Source of the DNA: Omphiscola glabra
Lineage: Eukaryota > Mollusca > Gastropoda > Lymnaeidae
Length of the DNA: 64,000 nucleotides
Direction: 5' to 3'
Assembly (NCBI GenBank): GCA_964017045.1
Contig: OZ024802.1
Location: 32,135,718-32,199,717 of the forward strand
Both the position numbers and the translations under genes were made by a program. How positions within the stretch are numbered: position 1 is the first letter of the stretch; each line of letters starts with the position of its first letter. Below are positions 1 to 10,557 of the stretch, in pieces. Under the pieces are notes generated by a model. The model did not search any database. It saw only the letters and a list, made by a program, of their open reading frames with translations, and had not been told where the DNA came from.

Positions 1-220
1 TTTGGAACACCATTCCTGACGCTCTCAGAAACAGCCAGACGCTGGAGTCCTCCAAAACAAATTAAAAAACTCATCTATTTCGCAAACACCTTCTGGGGTG
101 AAGTTGTCTACCATCTTTTCCAGCTAGTTATTATCTCACAGCTTTGTTTTTGTACCGCGCTTCGAGCCTTTGGGAATGAAGCGTGATTTTTCAAATGAAC
201 TTTATTATTATTATTATTAT
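1..220 (+). mobile_element. 3' end of a jockey/CR1-like LINE
   Basis: The window opens inside the last codons of a non-LTR reverse-transcriptase ORF. One frame reads WNTIPDALRNSQTLE, the usual C-terminal block of this superfamily, followed by a stop, about 120 bases of 3' UTR and a TTA/ATT-repeat tail at 201-220. The same 3' end recurs in reverse orientation at 57600-57965, including the ACCGCGCTTCGAGCCT UTR block, which confirms the assignment. The coding part is cut by the window edge and is out of frame with a clean ORF, so this is a dead 5'-truncated copy or the tail of a longer one. The exact clade cannot be fixed from the tail alone. Confidence 0.85.
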
Positions 221-2145
221 ACCAGATATGTCAAGAGCTAACCTAGCTGACCATTTCTGTATTTGCTATAAGTTAAGACGATCGCTACAAGATGTTAGCG
301 TAAAAAGGGGGGCAGATGTAGCCTCAGACCATCATCTATTGATTGTTAAATTAAGGTTTAAACTGAAAAAGAACTGGACAAGCGAGGGAAGCATGCGCCA
401 ACGTTTTAACACTAGACAAGCGAGGGAAGCAAGCGCCAACGTTTTAACATTAGACAAGCGAGGGAAGCAAGCGCCAACGTTTTAACTTGGACAAGCGATG
501 GAAGCAAGCGCCAACGTTTTAACTTGGACAAGCGAGGGAAGCAAGCGCCAACGTTTTAACTTGGACAAGCGAGGGAAGCAAGCGCCAACGTTTTAACACT
601 AGACAAGCGAGGGAAGCAAGCGCCAACGTTTTAACTTGGACAAGCGAGGGAAGCAAGCGCCAACGTTTTAACATTAGACAAGCGAGGGAAGCAAGCGCCA
701 ACGTTTTAACTTGGACAAGCGAGGGAAGCCAGCGCCAACGTTTTAACTTGGACAAGCGAGGGAAGCAAGCGCCAACGTTTTAACACTAGACAAGCGAGGG
801 AAGCAAGCGTCAATGTTTAACACCAATCTCTTAAAAGACGAATCCAAAATAAATGAGTTTAAATTTACCATCTCCAACTAGTTCCAGATCCTACAAGAAA
901 TAGGCAATGAGGAAACAATTGACCAAAATTGGAAAGACGTCAAAGAGATAATCACGACTACCTGCGAAGAAGTGTTGGGCCCTAGGCAACTAACGCATAA
1001 AGAATGGATTTCTGCTGAAACCATGGAAAAAAAATCCAATATAGTAAAAGAAGAAGGCAAATCTAAAAACATAGCCGCACTAGAACCGAAAAGTCCAGAG
1101 CATCAACAGAATATTCAGAAGCAAATAAAGGAGTTAAACGTAGTATTAGTATAAAGACAAATAAAAAGAACTACAATGAAGGATTAGCAAGGGAGGCAGA
1201 AGAGGCAGCGTACCATGGAAACACAAGAGAATTATTCATTACAATCAAAAAGTTATCTGAAAGTTCAACAATCCAGAGAGACTAGTTAAAACTAAATCAA
1301 TACCTGATGAAGAGGGTCAGATAAAATGGATAGAGCATTTTGAAGAACTCCTACAACCGGCCAGCCCCACAACTCACACTCAACATAGAACAAGCGGAAG
1401 AAGATCTAGAAATAGATTGCAGCACACCCACAAAACAAGAGATATGCAGAGCAATTAAACAACTAAAGAAAGGCAAGGCGGCAGGTCCAGACAGAATACT
1501 GGCAGAAGCCTTGACAGCATATATTACGACTAGCACTGAAATGCTACACACATTATTCAAGAAAATATGGGAGAAAAAAAACAGATACCGATTAAGTGGA
1601 AAGAAGGACACCTCATTACGCTCCCGAAGAAAGGAGACCTATAGAGGAATAACCCTGCTGTCCATCCCCAGTAAAATATTCAACAGAATGCTGCTAAACA
1701 GAATGAGGGAGGCAATAGATACCAATGTTAGGGACCAACAACCTGGTTTCAAAAAGACATCCTGCATAGACCAGATGCCACACCGAGAATTATTGTGGAA
1801 CAATCCATGGAGTGGAAATCGCCACTATACATCAACTTTATTGGCGGCGCACACAACAAGAACCAGTGGAAGAGTCAGTCTGCCAGCGCAGATGGAGATG
1901 AATTGGTCATACCTTCAGAAAGTCCACATCAAGTATCACGAGACAAGCCCTCACTTGGAACCCCCAGGGAAAGAGAAAAAGAGGTCGACCCAAAATGACA
2001 TGGAGAAGGGAGCTGGAGGCAGACACCAAAAAGAGTGGGCACAACTGGGGACAGCTGGAGAGACTTGCCCAAGACCAGGATGCCTGGACAGCCTTTGTTT
2101 GTGGCATATGCCCCAGACGGGACGACAGGCGATGATGATGATGAC
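221..2145 (+). pseudogene. Decayed RTE-type LINE (endonuclease-reverse transcriptase), with internal minisatellite and deletion
   Basis: RTE-family ORFs encode an AP-like endonuclease and a reverse transcriptase that drive target-primed retrotransposition. In order I see: the end of the endonuclease (GADVASDHHLL, about 316-345, holding the conserved SDHH); the linker (CEEVLG...HKEWISAET, about 960-1020); the RT start (LKKGKAAGPD, about 1463-1492); then RGITLLSIPSKIFNRMLLNR and RDQQPGF up to about 1750. After EWKSPLYINFI (about 1810-1840) the sequence jumps to the C-terminal block (GKEKK.. / WRRELEAD / LERLAQDQDAWTAFVCG, 1965-2120). Most of the RT palm, including the catalytic YADD-type box, is therefore deleted. 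Frames change repeatedly and stops are present. The copy ends in GATGATGATGATGA (2131-2145), as RTE elements commonly end in a short simple repeat. A minisatellite occupies 374-823. The element is dead. Confidence 0.88.
374..823 (+). repeat. Minisatellite, 37/38-bp unit, about 12 copies, inside the RTE LINE ORF
   Basis: Direct repeats share the core ACAAGCGAGGGAAGCAAGCG and CCAACGTTTTAAC. They are joined by TTGG (37 bp) or by ACTAG/ATTAG (38 bp). The first unit is continuous with the LINE reading frame and encodes WTSEGSMRQRFNT. The last unit runs into the next LINE segment, whose frame continues as RQRFNTNLLKDESKINEF. The array therefore appears to be a local expansion of the LINE's own codons rather than an independent insertion. 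Open frames over it are repeat artefacts. Confidence 0.9.
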
Positions 2146-3460
2146 GTTGATGATATGTATGTGAAAATCGAAACCGAACGACTCCTCTACAATCGATTAA
2201 ATCAAAGCAAGTTGCGTTTCGAAGAGTACATCCATTTACGTGATGCAGTTGTGAATGATGGCAATGTGAATCGAAATGAATTGGGAAAAATGGTTACACT
2301 AAAGGCCAAATTTAAAGGGAGCCACGTCACATGCATGAATACGCACATGATGCAATGACATATGTTCGCGCATATGGCCGCCCATAATTTTTTTAACCTT
2401 TATATGCAACCCTACTTGGGATGAAATAAAAAACTTTTGTTAACTGGAAAATCATCATCACATCGGACGATATTACTGTGCGTGTGTTCAACCAAAAATT
2501 GAAATCTTTAATAGATTTTATTGTCAAGCATCATGTTTTTGAAGAGACACGCTGTTGGATGTATTCCGTTGAATTGCAAAAAAAAGAGCATTGTCACACG
2601 TACACATGTTTATTTGGTTGATCAAAAAAGTCAAAGCAAATCAGATTGATCAAGTCATTTCAGCAGAAATACCAGAAAATGAGATTGATCAATACTTAAT
2701 AGAAATCGTCACCAAAAACATGATTCACGGTCCATGTCGTTTAATCAACAAAAACACACCATGAAGGTATGATTGGAAATGTATGAAACGATACCCAAGA
2801 GATTTAATAGCGGATAATATCACTGGAAATGACGGTTATTCACTCTATTGTCGACCATCAACTGAAGATGGTGGCAATTCAATAACGTTTAAAGTACGGA
2901 AAAATGATGTTGAGGTCGATAATCGTTTGGATGTACCGTATTTACCGTTACTCTCGAAAACGTTCAAACCACACATCAATGTCGAGTATTGCAATTTGGT
3001 AAAATCAAAAAAGTACATTTGTAAATATGTTAACAAGTATGTGATATGTCAGCTTTCAGGTGAATAATGAACTGCATCCATCGATGAAGTCTACCAATAC
3101 CAACTGGGAAACTACATTAGTAGCAATGAAGCAATATGGCGCATTTTATCATCTCCTATCCATGAACGCCATCCAACAGTTGTTCATTTGGCAGTGCAAC
3201 TTGAAAATGGACAGCGCGTGTACTTAACAACAAAAAATGCACGTGAAAAGCTTTGTCACTTCCACGAACAACGTTAACTGCATTTTTCTCCTTGTGCGGG
3301 AATGATATATTTGCAAAGACCCTAGTTTACTCTGAAGTGCCAACATATTACCTATGGAATTCATCCGCGAAAAAGGTTTTAACGTTGCAAACAGGTTAAA
3401 GCATTTAAAGAACACCCCAATTTATATTCGACCGACGCATTAGGCCAAATTTGGCACATG
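2146..3460 (+). pseudogene. Helitron Rep/helicase pseudogene fragment
   Basis: Helitrons are rolling-circle DNA transposons whose RepHel protein has an HUH endonuclease (Rep) fused to a Pif1-type helicase. Several frames give diagnostic Helitron helicase-like (N-terminal) blocks: IETERLLYNRLNQSKLRFEE with YIHLRDAVVNDGN (about 2165-2275), QKLKSLIDFIVKHHVFEETR (about 2493-2552), KRYPRDLIADNITGNDGY (about 2786-2840), EVDNRLDVPY and HINVEYCN..KYICKYVNK (about 2910-3040), and SSNEAIWRI..PIHERHPTVVHLAVQLENGQRVY (about 3118-3225). The HUH site survives as His-Val-His at 2596-2604, but a frameshift lies just upstream and stops follow. Coding similarity stops near 3450 (LYSTDALGQ) and non-coding tail follows directly, so the helicase half is missing. 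It abuts the GATGATGA tail of the RTE LINE. Confidence 0.88.
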
Positions 3461-3993
3461 TATCTATCATTATCCGGAAGGAACTCTTCCGTTTGGTCTC
3501 GGGGGCCCTAAATGTTTTTTTTTTCCTTTATGAGCATTAAAATTAAAATAAACAACAAATACTTCTACATGAGTAGATGGATCTTGACCAAACTTGGTAC
3601 ACATACACTTTATTATCCATATTCACATACCGAAGGGTACTGAACTAATAATATACATTTCTCAGCGGCTGGGGGCCACAGTTGATGTTTCCTAATATAA
3701 GCTATATATAAATATTAATAGGCTTTGAACCGGTACCCCACCGGTATCCGACAGCTATCGTTATCCCACTGGTATCGAGATACCACCGGGATTGGAATGC
3801 TGACGGGATTTGGATCATACCGGAATTGGGATCCAGAGGGATCATCATCCCACCGGGAAACGGTATACTAACGTGAGCGGGATAAAGACGGGATTGGGAG
3901 CCCACCGTGATTGGAATAATTATAAGGCTGTAGACTGTAGAATTTCCTTTTTTCCGAATGCTTTCCCGACAAATTGCCGGGTATATCCGCTAG
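3461..3993 (+). mobile_element. Helitron 3' non-coding tail with terminal hairpin and CTAG end
   Basis: The tail contains the block GATGGATCTTGACCAAACTT (about 3578), then a stretch of degenerate CGGGAT/ACCGGG motifs (about 3725-3915). It ends with the terminal signature of Helitrons: a short GC hairpin CCCGACAAATTGCCGGG at 3965-3981 (CCCG pairs with CGGG), followed 8 bases later by CTAG at 3990-3993 and a T at 3994. This fits the rule CTRR followed by host T. The coding remnant lies upstream on the same strand. Confidence is high because hairpin, spacing and end motif agree. Confidence 0.8.
3725..3915. repeat. Degenerate CGGGAT / ACCGGTAT short-motif repeat block
   Basis: A run of variants on (A)CCGG(T/G)AT(C) and CGGGAT spaced by 10-20 bases lies within the Helitron tail. 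A second, longer block of the same kind lies at 5985-6360 in the neighbouring tail. The motifs occur in both orientations, so the block is rich in short inverted repeats. Confidence 0.7.
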
Positions 3994-5381
3994 TATATAT
4001 ATAAAAGTGAAAATTTGTCTGTTTGTAGGTTTGTTCCACAACGGCTTTTACATGGATTGATGGATATTGACCAAACTTAGCACATATATCCATCATTATT
4101 CAGAAGGAACTCTTAAGGGGTTGAGGACTTTAAATAACATTTCGTGTGGGGCCGGGGGCCCCTAATGCGTTTTTTTCTTATATGAGCTATATAAATAAAA
4201 TGACCGACAAATACTCCTGCATGAATAGATGGATCTTGACCAAACTTAGTACACGTACACTTGATTATCCATATTCAAATACCGAAGGATACCGAACTCA
4301 TAATGTCCATCCCTCTGGGGCCTATTTTCATTTTTCCTTATATATGCCATTTAAATATCAATAAGCTTAGACAACACTATAGGTTCTATGTGAATTGATG
4401 GATATGGGCCTAGGGTGGTAGCAATACACTTCACTGTCTGTACTGAAATATCGGTGGATTTATAATTAATAATATCCAATCTAGAATTTTACAGAAAGTT
4501 CGATAACTTTAAAACGCTAGATCTATGGCATTATTAAAAAATTTTTAATGAGACAATTTAAAATTTTAACTTCATAACGTACCTAAATGATTATTATAGG
4601 GCACCCATCTCAGGCAAAACTAATTCGGCACAATTATGGAATGGGCCCCGTGGCTCCTCTTTTAACTTAAATGTAATACAGTTATAGAAATGCACTTAGT
4701 TGTATAATTTTTCGTTTTCGAAGAATAATTATTTAGAAAATTCAGTTTTTACACAGTTCGAGGAGGATAATACATTTAATTTATAATGTTCCAGAAAGTT
4801 CTTTAGGTCAATAGGCTTAATACTCCTAGATTTATGGATGGATCTTGACCAAACTTAGTACACATAAACTTTAATATCCATATTCAAATACGGAAGGGTA
4901 CCGAACTCATAATATTCATCCCTCTGGGTCCTTGGGCCCCATTTCATTTTTCCTTAATTAAGCTATATAAATATCAATAGGCTTAGACAACACCATTGAT
5001 TATATGTTAATTGATGGATTAAGCCTAGCTTTGTTTATTACCCTCTTAGACCGTATTGACATATCGTTGGATGTAAGACTAATAATATCCAATCTAGAAT
5101 TTTCCAGAAAGTTCGATAACTTTAAAAAACTGTATCTAAGGTATTTTAAAACCTATTTTTATCGGATGAATTTTAAATTTTAACTCCATAATTTATCTGA
5201 ATGATTTTTATGGGGCCCTCCATCTCAAGCAAAACTGATTTGGTAAAATTATGGAATGGGCCCCACTGGGCCCCCTCTTATAGCTTAAATGTATTATATT
5301 TATAGCAGTTCATTTAGTTGTATAATTTTTCGAGTTTAAAAAATAATTATTTAGAAAGTTATTGTTTACACGTTTGGAGGA
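3994..5381 (+). repeat. Helitron-associated non-coding repeats: about 0.6-kb segment present twice in tandem
   Basis: The blocks TGGATCTTGACCAAACTTAG, AATACCGAAGG.TACCGAACT, GCTTAGACAACAC and AATATCCAATCTAGAATTTT recur in the same order at about 4225-4797 and about 4833-5381. Both copies carry GGGCACCCATCTC-like and TTATGGAATGGGCCCC blocks (about 4599-4650 and 5213-5265). A third partial copy of the first block is at 4045-4140. No coding potential is visible. I interpret these as tail units of a non-autonomous Helitron lineage. The second copy is interrupted at 5382 by an LTR-like insertion and resumes near 5890. Confidence 0.7.
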
Positions 5382-5810
5382 TGTCAAGGTCATGGAATCA
5401 GTGGCAGAGTGTGTGTGTTGATTTGGGAGAAATGAGGTATGTGAGCGAGGTGAACGATTGTCATGTCACGGATGGGTGAATGACTTGTGAGATGTTTAAG
5501 GTATAAAAGGGGGGTTAACTGTTATGTTCGGGAGAGAGATTATTATGTCAAGAGCGGGCTGTTATGTTCACGAACCTGGAGAGTGAACGACCGTGACTGC
5601 GAGAGATAAATTGTTTCGAGAGCTGAGGTATTTTCTTCGCTCTCAAATGGATGGATGTATGATAGCTGAAGTTTGAGTGCAAGCCTGTGCATATCGAGTT
5701 CTTTTACATGTATACATTCACCGATGTCCAAGTGGATTCGTGATTATGTAATAAAGTATTATAGTGTACTCTGAATCGTGTTGTCTCTTCATGTCAGAGA
5801 GAGGGAGACA
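5382..5810 (+). mobile_element. Probable solo LTR (end uncertain, 5810-5880)
   Basis: The segment starts TGTC and can end GACA at 5810. It carries a good TATA box (GTATAAAAGG, 5501-5510) and a polyadenylation signal AATAAAG about 245 bases later (5750-5756). This is the U3-R-U5 order expected of an LTR read on the plus strand. The sequence either side aligns with the related, uninterrupted copy at about 4754-4790 (GTTC.AGGAGGA ... AATGTTCCAG), so something was inserted here. No convincing target duplication is visible, so the right edge is not fixed. No internal retroelement sequence is present. An isolated promoter-bearing fragment is the main alternative. Confidence 0.5.
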
Positions 5811-5889
5811 ATTAATGTGACGTAATATCACGTACCATCAAGACCTAGACAACGAGTATAATCTTATGGACCAAAGAATATTTATTACA

Positions 5890-6408
5890 TTTTATCTAGA
5901 ATGTTCCAGAAATTTCTATATAGTTCTACGGGGATAATATAATGGGATATAAAAGCTTATAGTAACGTTAACGAGATCCAGCAGTAAACTGAACCCCACG
6001 GTAACGTGATCCAATCGAGTAGTGGCATTAAACCGGGATCGAGATCCTATCAGGAAATTGGATCCTATCAGAGAAGAATATCCTGTTGGAAAACGGGATA
6101 CTAACGGGATCGGCATCTTAACGGGATCTGTACCTCACCGGTATCGGGAATCGACAGCTATCGGGATCCAATCGGTATCGTGATCCCACCGGTATCGTTA
6201 ATCCACTGGTATCGACATAACACCGGGATCGGAATACCGACGGGTTCGAGATCATACCGAATTGGGATCCAGATGGATCGGAATCCCACAGGGAAACGGT
6301 GTACTAACGGGAGCGGGATACCAACGGGATTGCAAGCTAACCGGGGTCGGAATAATTATAAAGCTGTAGACTGTAGACGTTCTTTTGTTCCGAATGCATA
6401 TCCGCTAG
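5890..6408 (+). mobile_element. Second Helitron-type tail, CTAG end, terminal hairpin missing
   Basis: After AATGTTCCAG (about 5899) this tail has a long block of CGGGATC/ACCGGTATC motifs (5985-6360). It then has the same terminal sequence as the first tail: AATAATTATAA.GCTGTAGACTGTAGA..TTCCGAATGC. At the terminus it reads GAATGCATATCCGCTAGT, ending CTAG at 6405-6408 before T. Compared with 3955-3994, the roughly 21 bases forming the GC hairpin are absent while the last 11 bases are kept. Confidence 0.72.
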
Positions 6409-7112
6409 TACTCTATTAAATTAGCGAGATCCCGGCATGCTTTTAAATGCCACTCTAAGATCCCGGCATGCGTTGCAATGCCACTCTAAGAAAAAGAATG
6501 TTATGTTTTAATTACGTTTTTGAATTAAAAAAACTTCCGTCTGAGCGTACACAAATATATTAGAAGTTTTCTTGATCAGGAAACACAGGTGAGAAGCAGG
6601 GATTTTCAAAATTCGGTCCACACACTCGTAGCGATTGATCCACATATGCAGCAGTTATGTTTGACTTAAATATGAAAAAAATTTTCCCCTGGCCCATAAA
6701 AGCAAAATTATAAAATTGTTGTACTCATTCAGAAACCTGCTTATTATGTCGCACACAAACTGAAATGTCGATATTTGTATTAGATTACATTTCATCCAAC
6801 AATGCAATAGTTGTTTAAAGATATATTTATATAGCTCTTAAAGGAAACACAAAGTTAGGACCACGGCCCCAAAATGGATAATCTAATTCAGAAACCTTTG
6901 TGGGCGTGCACACAAAACTGAATAAAGTTTTATCGCATTCAGATAAATGGTATGGGAAGGCATATGCATACGCAAATTATATTTAGCTCATAGAAAATGG
7001 GGAGGGGGATAATTATTTGACCCGGGCCCAAAGTGGAATATTCTAAATTGTTTGTAATAATTCAGAACAGTTTTCGGGCGTATGTACAACAAGTCACAAA
7101 TTTTCTATCGCA
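6409..7112. repeat. AT-rich interval with a 32-bp direct duplication and about 165-bp degenerate repeats
   Basis: At 6428-6492 the block AGATCCCGGCATGC...GCCACTCTAAG occurs twice (about 32 bp each). Between about 6725 and 7110 the phrase A(A)TTCAGAA(A)CC/CAG, followed by an ACACAAACTGAA-like segment and a TTTTATCGCA-like segment, recurs about every 165 bases (6730, 6885, 7060). Each recurrence is preceded by GGGCCC/GGCCC and a rare-C stretch. The pattern is degenerate. I see no gene. Confidence 0.55.
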
Positions 7113-7258
7113 ATCCGTCGGTCGGTCGGTCTTTCGGTCTGTCTGTCTGACTGTTTGTCTGTCTGTCTGTCTGTCTACCTACCTACCTACCTACTTGCCT
7201 GCCTGCATGCCCGCCTGCCTGTCTGTCTGTCCGTCCGTCCTTCCATCCATCCATCTAT
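7113..7258 (+). repeat. Compound tetranucleotide microsatellite
   Basis: Successive runs of GGTC, TGTC, TACC, TGCC, CGTC and CATC form one pyrimidine-biased microsatellite tract that changes its core stepwise. Its open frame is an artefact. Confidence 0.95.
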
Positions 7259-7496
7259 TTAAATCTTTTCGATTCTTCGGCGTTACGATCAGCATAGCTC
7301 ATTCTTATATTTATTGTTAGTATTACTTTTGAAAATGCTTGACGTGACATCGTCAATTCTCAGGGCCTTTCATTTACACTATGAACTAAAAGAATGGGAA
7401 CCGCTAACTAGCGGACAAGCGAACATTAGAACCATTGCCTGGAGCCAACAAGTCAAGCATTACTCATGTTGAGAGCGACGGTTCTCCCTTTTCTGG

Positions 7497-8495
7497 TTGA
7501 GTGTCACTGATCTTAGTGGCTGGTTGAGTGCCACTGATCTTAGTGGCTGGTTGAGTGCGACTGATCTTAGTGGCTGGTTGAGTGCCACTGATCCTTGTGG
7601 CTGGTTGAGTGCCACTGATCTTAGTGACTGGTTGAGTGCCACTGATCTTAGTGGCTGGTTGAGTGCCACTGATCCTTGTGGCTGGTTGAGTGCCACTGAT
7701 CTTAGTGACTGGTTTAGTGCCACTGATCTTAGTGGCTGGTTGAGTGCCACTGATTCTTGTGGCTGGTTGAGTGCCACTGATCTTAGTGGCTGGTTGAGTG
7801 CCACTGATCCTTGTGGCTGGTTGAGTGCCACTGATCTTAGTGACTGTTTGAGTGCCTCTGATCTTAGTGGCTGGTTGAGTGCCACTGATCCTAGTGGCTG
7901 GTTGAGTGCCACTGATCTTAGTGGCTGGTTAAGTGCCACTGATCTTAGTGGCTGGTTGAGTGCCACTGATCTTAGTGGCTGGTTGAGTGCCAATGATCTT
8001 AGTGGCTGGTTGAGTGCCACTGATCCTAGTTGCTGGTTAAGTGCCTCTGATCTTAGTGACTGGTTAAGTGCCACTGATCTTAGTGGCTGGTTGAGTGCCA
8101 CTGATCTTAGTGGCTGGTTGAGTGCCACTGATCTTAGTGGCTGGTTGAGTGCGACTGATCCTAGTGGCTTGTTGAGTGCCACCTATCCTAGTTGCTTGTT
8201 GAGTGCCACTGATCTTAGTGGCTGGTTGAGTGCCACTGATCCTAGTGGCTGGTTGAGTGCCAATGATATTAGTGGCTGGTTGAGTGCCAATGATCTTAGT
8301 GGCTGGTTGAGTGCCACTGATCCTAGTGGCTGGTTGAGTGCCACTGATCTTAGTGGCTGGTTGAGTGCCACTGATCTTAGTGACTGGTTGAGTGCCACTG
8401 ACCTTAGTGGCTGGTTGAGTGCCACTGATCTTAGTGGCTGGTTGAGTGCCACTGATCTTAGTGGCTGGTTGAGTGCCACTGATCTTAGTGGCTGG
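7497..8495 (+). repeat. Minisatellite, 27-bp unit, 37 copies
   Basis: The unit contains TTGAGTGCCACTGATCTTAG followed by TGGCTGG. The span is 999 bases, exactly 37 x 27, with substitutions only and no indels. Because 27 is a multiple of three and the unit lacks stops in several frames, both strands are open (WLSATDLSG on plus; ALNQPLRSV and ISGTQPATK on minus). The coding appearance has no other support. Most variants are C/T changes at the CTTAG/CCTAG/CCTTG position. Confidence 0.97.
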
Positions 8496-8811
8496 TAGAA
8501 AAATTGTGTCAGCATTAAGAGGTTTCAAGAATTGTGACATCACCGTCAAAAATGATGACGTGTTGCTGTCCTGGAGCAGCACACCCCCTTCCAAATATTT
8601 GTCTACCCAACTGAAAAGTGACATCTTAAAAAGGTATACATATGAACCCAAATAAATCTCATGCACTTCATAGACGAATTTTGTTCCGGCGCAAATCCTG
8701 GCTTTAGACCGCCTGTTGACACGTCTGCGTAACTCTGATGAGGAGATTTCGTGCGCTTCAGTCCATTTTTAGCTCCCTTTTACTTAGCTTTATTGGGGTA
8801 AGAACGACGGT
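8496..8811. other. Spacer between arrays, nothing recognised
   Basis: About 315 bases of mixed composition between the 27-bp and 48-bp arrays. Short open frames exist, but I see no domain, RNA or transposon signature. Confidence 0.6.
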
Positions 8812-9242
8812 CGGTTTTGTCTCATGTCTGCAACAACAAGCAGTTTTGACGGTGCAGGGCGGTTTTGTTTCATGTCTGCAACAAGCAGTGTTGAAGTTGC
8901 AGGGCGGTTTTGTCTCATGTCTGCAACAAGCAGTGTTGACGGTGCAGGGCGGTTTTGTCTCATGTCTGCAGCAACAAGCAGTGTTGACGGTGCAGGGCGG
9001 TTTTGTCTCATGTCTTCAGCAACAAGCAGTGTTGACGGTGCAGGGCGGTTTTGTCTCATGTCTGCAGCAACAAGCAGTGTTGACGGTGCAGGGCGGTTTT
9101 GTCTCATGTCTGCAGCAAAAAGCAGTGTTGACGGTGCAGGGCGGTTTTGTCTCATGTCTGCAGCAACAAGCAGTGTTGACGGTGCAGGGCGGTTTTGTCT
9201 CATGTCTGCAACAAGCAGTGTTGACGGTGCAGGTCGGTGTTG
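8812..9242 (+). repeat. Minisatellite, 45/48-bp unit, about 9 copies
   Basis: The unit contains GGTTTTGTCTCATGTCTGCA, an optional GCA triplet, then ACAAGCAGTGTTGACGGTGC and AGGGC. Copies differ by presence or absence of the triplet (45 or 48 bp), so frames stay open on both strands. There is no coding evidence beyond periodicity. Confidence 0.95.
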
Positions 9243-9267
9243 TCGGTATTTGTATATAATTTAGTTA

Positions 9268-9525
9268 CATGTCATAGGTCAAGGTCTGAAGCTTGTTACA
9301 CGTACGAGTGATCAAGGTAATAAGATTGTTACATGTACGATTGGTAAATGTAGTGAGATTGTTACATCTACGAGTCGTCAATGCAATAAGATTATCACAC
9401 GTACGATTGGTCAATGTAAGAAGCTTGTTACACCTACGATTTGTCAATGTAATAAGATTGTTACACGTACGATTTGTCGATGTAATAATATTGTTATATG
9501 TACGAGCGGTCAAGATTAGCTTGTT
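9268..9525 (+). repeat. Minisatellite, 33-bp unit, about 8 copies
   Basis: The unit contains ATTGTTACACGTACGATTGG followed by TCAATGTAATAAG. Copies are diverged at several positions, so this looks like an older array than its neighbours. Confidence 0.92.
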
Positions 9526-9724
9526 ACAATAACTAAAATTAGATTATATAATAGTTGTTAATAATACACCTTGATAACAAAAGGATGAAGACAGTTTAAG
9601 ATAAACATCAAATGCTCATGAAAACAGCAGATAGCGCTTATTTTTTTGTAAATACCTTTAAGATGTGACATTTAAAATACCATATGTTTAATATTTATAT
9701 TTAACAGATGAGATATTTTTCGAT
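9526..9724. other. AT-rich spacer, nothing recognised
   Basis: About 200 bases of AT-rich sequence between two arrays, without repeats or coding features. Confidence 0.6.
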
Positions 9725-10040
9725 AAAGAGAAGCCATTTAATAGCAAAGATATGTAACAATCCAGCCACGTAATAGAGAATCCATTTAATAGCAAAGATA
9801 TGTAACACGCCACTAATAGAGAAGCCATTTAATAGCAAAGATATGAACAAACCAGCAACGTAATAGAGAATCCATTTAATAGCAAAGATATGAACAAACC
9901 AGCCACGTAATAGAGAATCCATTTAATAGCAAAGATATGAACAAACCAGCCACTAATAGAGAGTCCATTTAATAGCAAAGATATGAACAAACCAGCAACG
10001 TAATAGAGAATCCATTTAATAGCAAAGATATGTAACAAAC
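9725..10040 (+). repeat. Minisatellite, about 42/47-bp unit, about 7 copies
   Basis: The unit contains TTTAATAGCAAAGATATG, AACAAACCAGC, then either CACTAATAGAGA or AACGTAATAGAGAATCCA. Alternation of the two forms gives the mixed length. Confidence 0.93.
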
Positions 10041-10557
10041 AAGACAGTGCTCATTCTGGACGAATAATAGTGGCGAAACCCAAGAAATTGGATTTTTTAA
10101 AAAACAACATTTGATCTTAACAAAAAAACGCAATCCCATATCGCAATACAACCTGTCAGATTGACCCCAATGAGCGTGCGCACGTCAAACATCCTCAGGA
10201 CACTGATCCCGAGTAGTGAGGCGTGAACCACATCTTAGAAATACGAGCAAAAAATTCCACACTTTCCACATGAGATTCCCAAACTACATATTGCCTATTG
10301 CATAGAAGAACACAGCGCCCAGCAATGAGGTTCTGGAGCCCATGGCTATTGAAAATATTGAAAATATTGAAAATAAATGAAAATTTACTTCGTTAATTTC
10401 ACAGTAGAAAAGATCGTTTCCGACAATGACATATGACGTCATGTAAAGGATTATATTATTTCGAGAGTAATACAAAAAGGCATGAACATATTCTGTTATT
10501 AAAGTCAACTGACTCACATTCTGTGTTCGGGGCTTGCGTTTACACTCATAAAACTCT
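10041..10557. other. Unique spacer, nothing recognised
   Basis: About 515 bases without a gene or known transposon. It contains a small GAAAATATT triplication near 10350-10375. The last bases (AAACTCTAGCAACATG) lead directly into the 79-bp array. Confidence 0.6.

Noticed and set aside
7460..8666. Repeat proteins WLSATDLSG, ALNQPLRSV and ISGTQPATK over the 27-bp array
   Set aside because: Three frames on two strands are open over the same array; no extra domain or conservation pattern supports coding.
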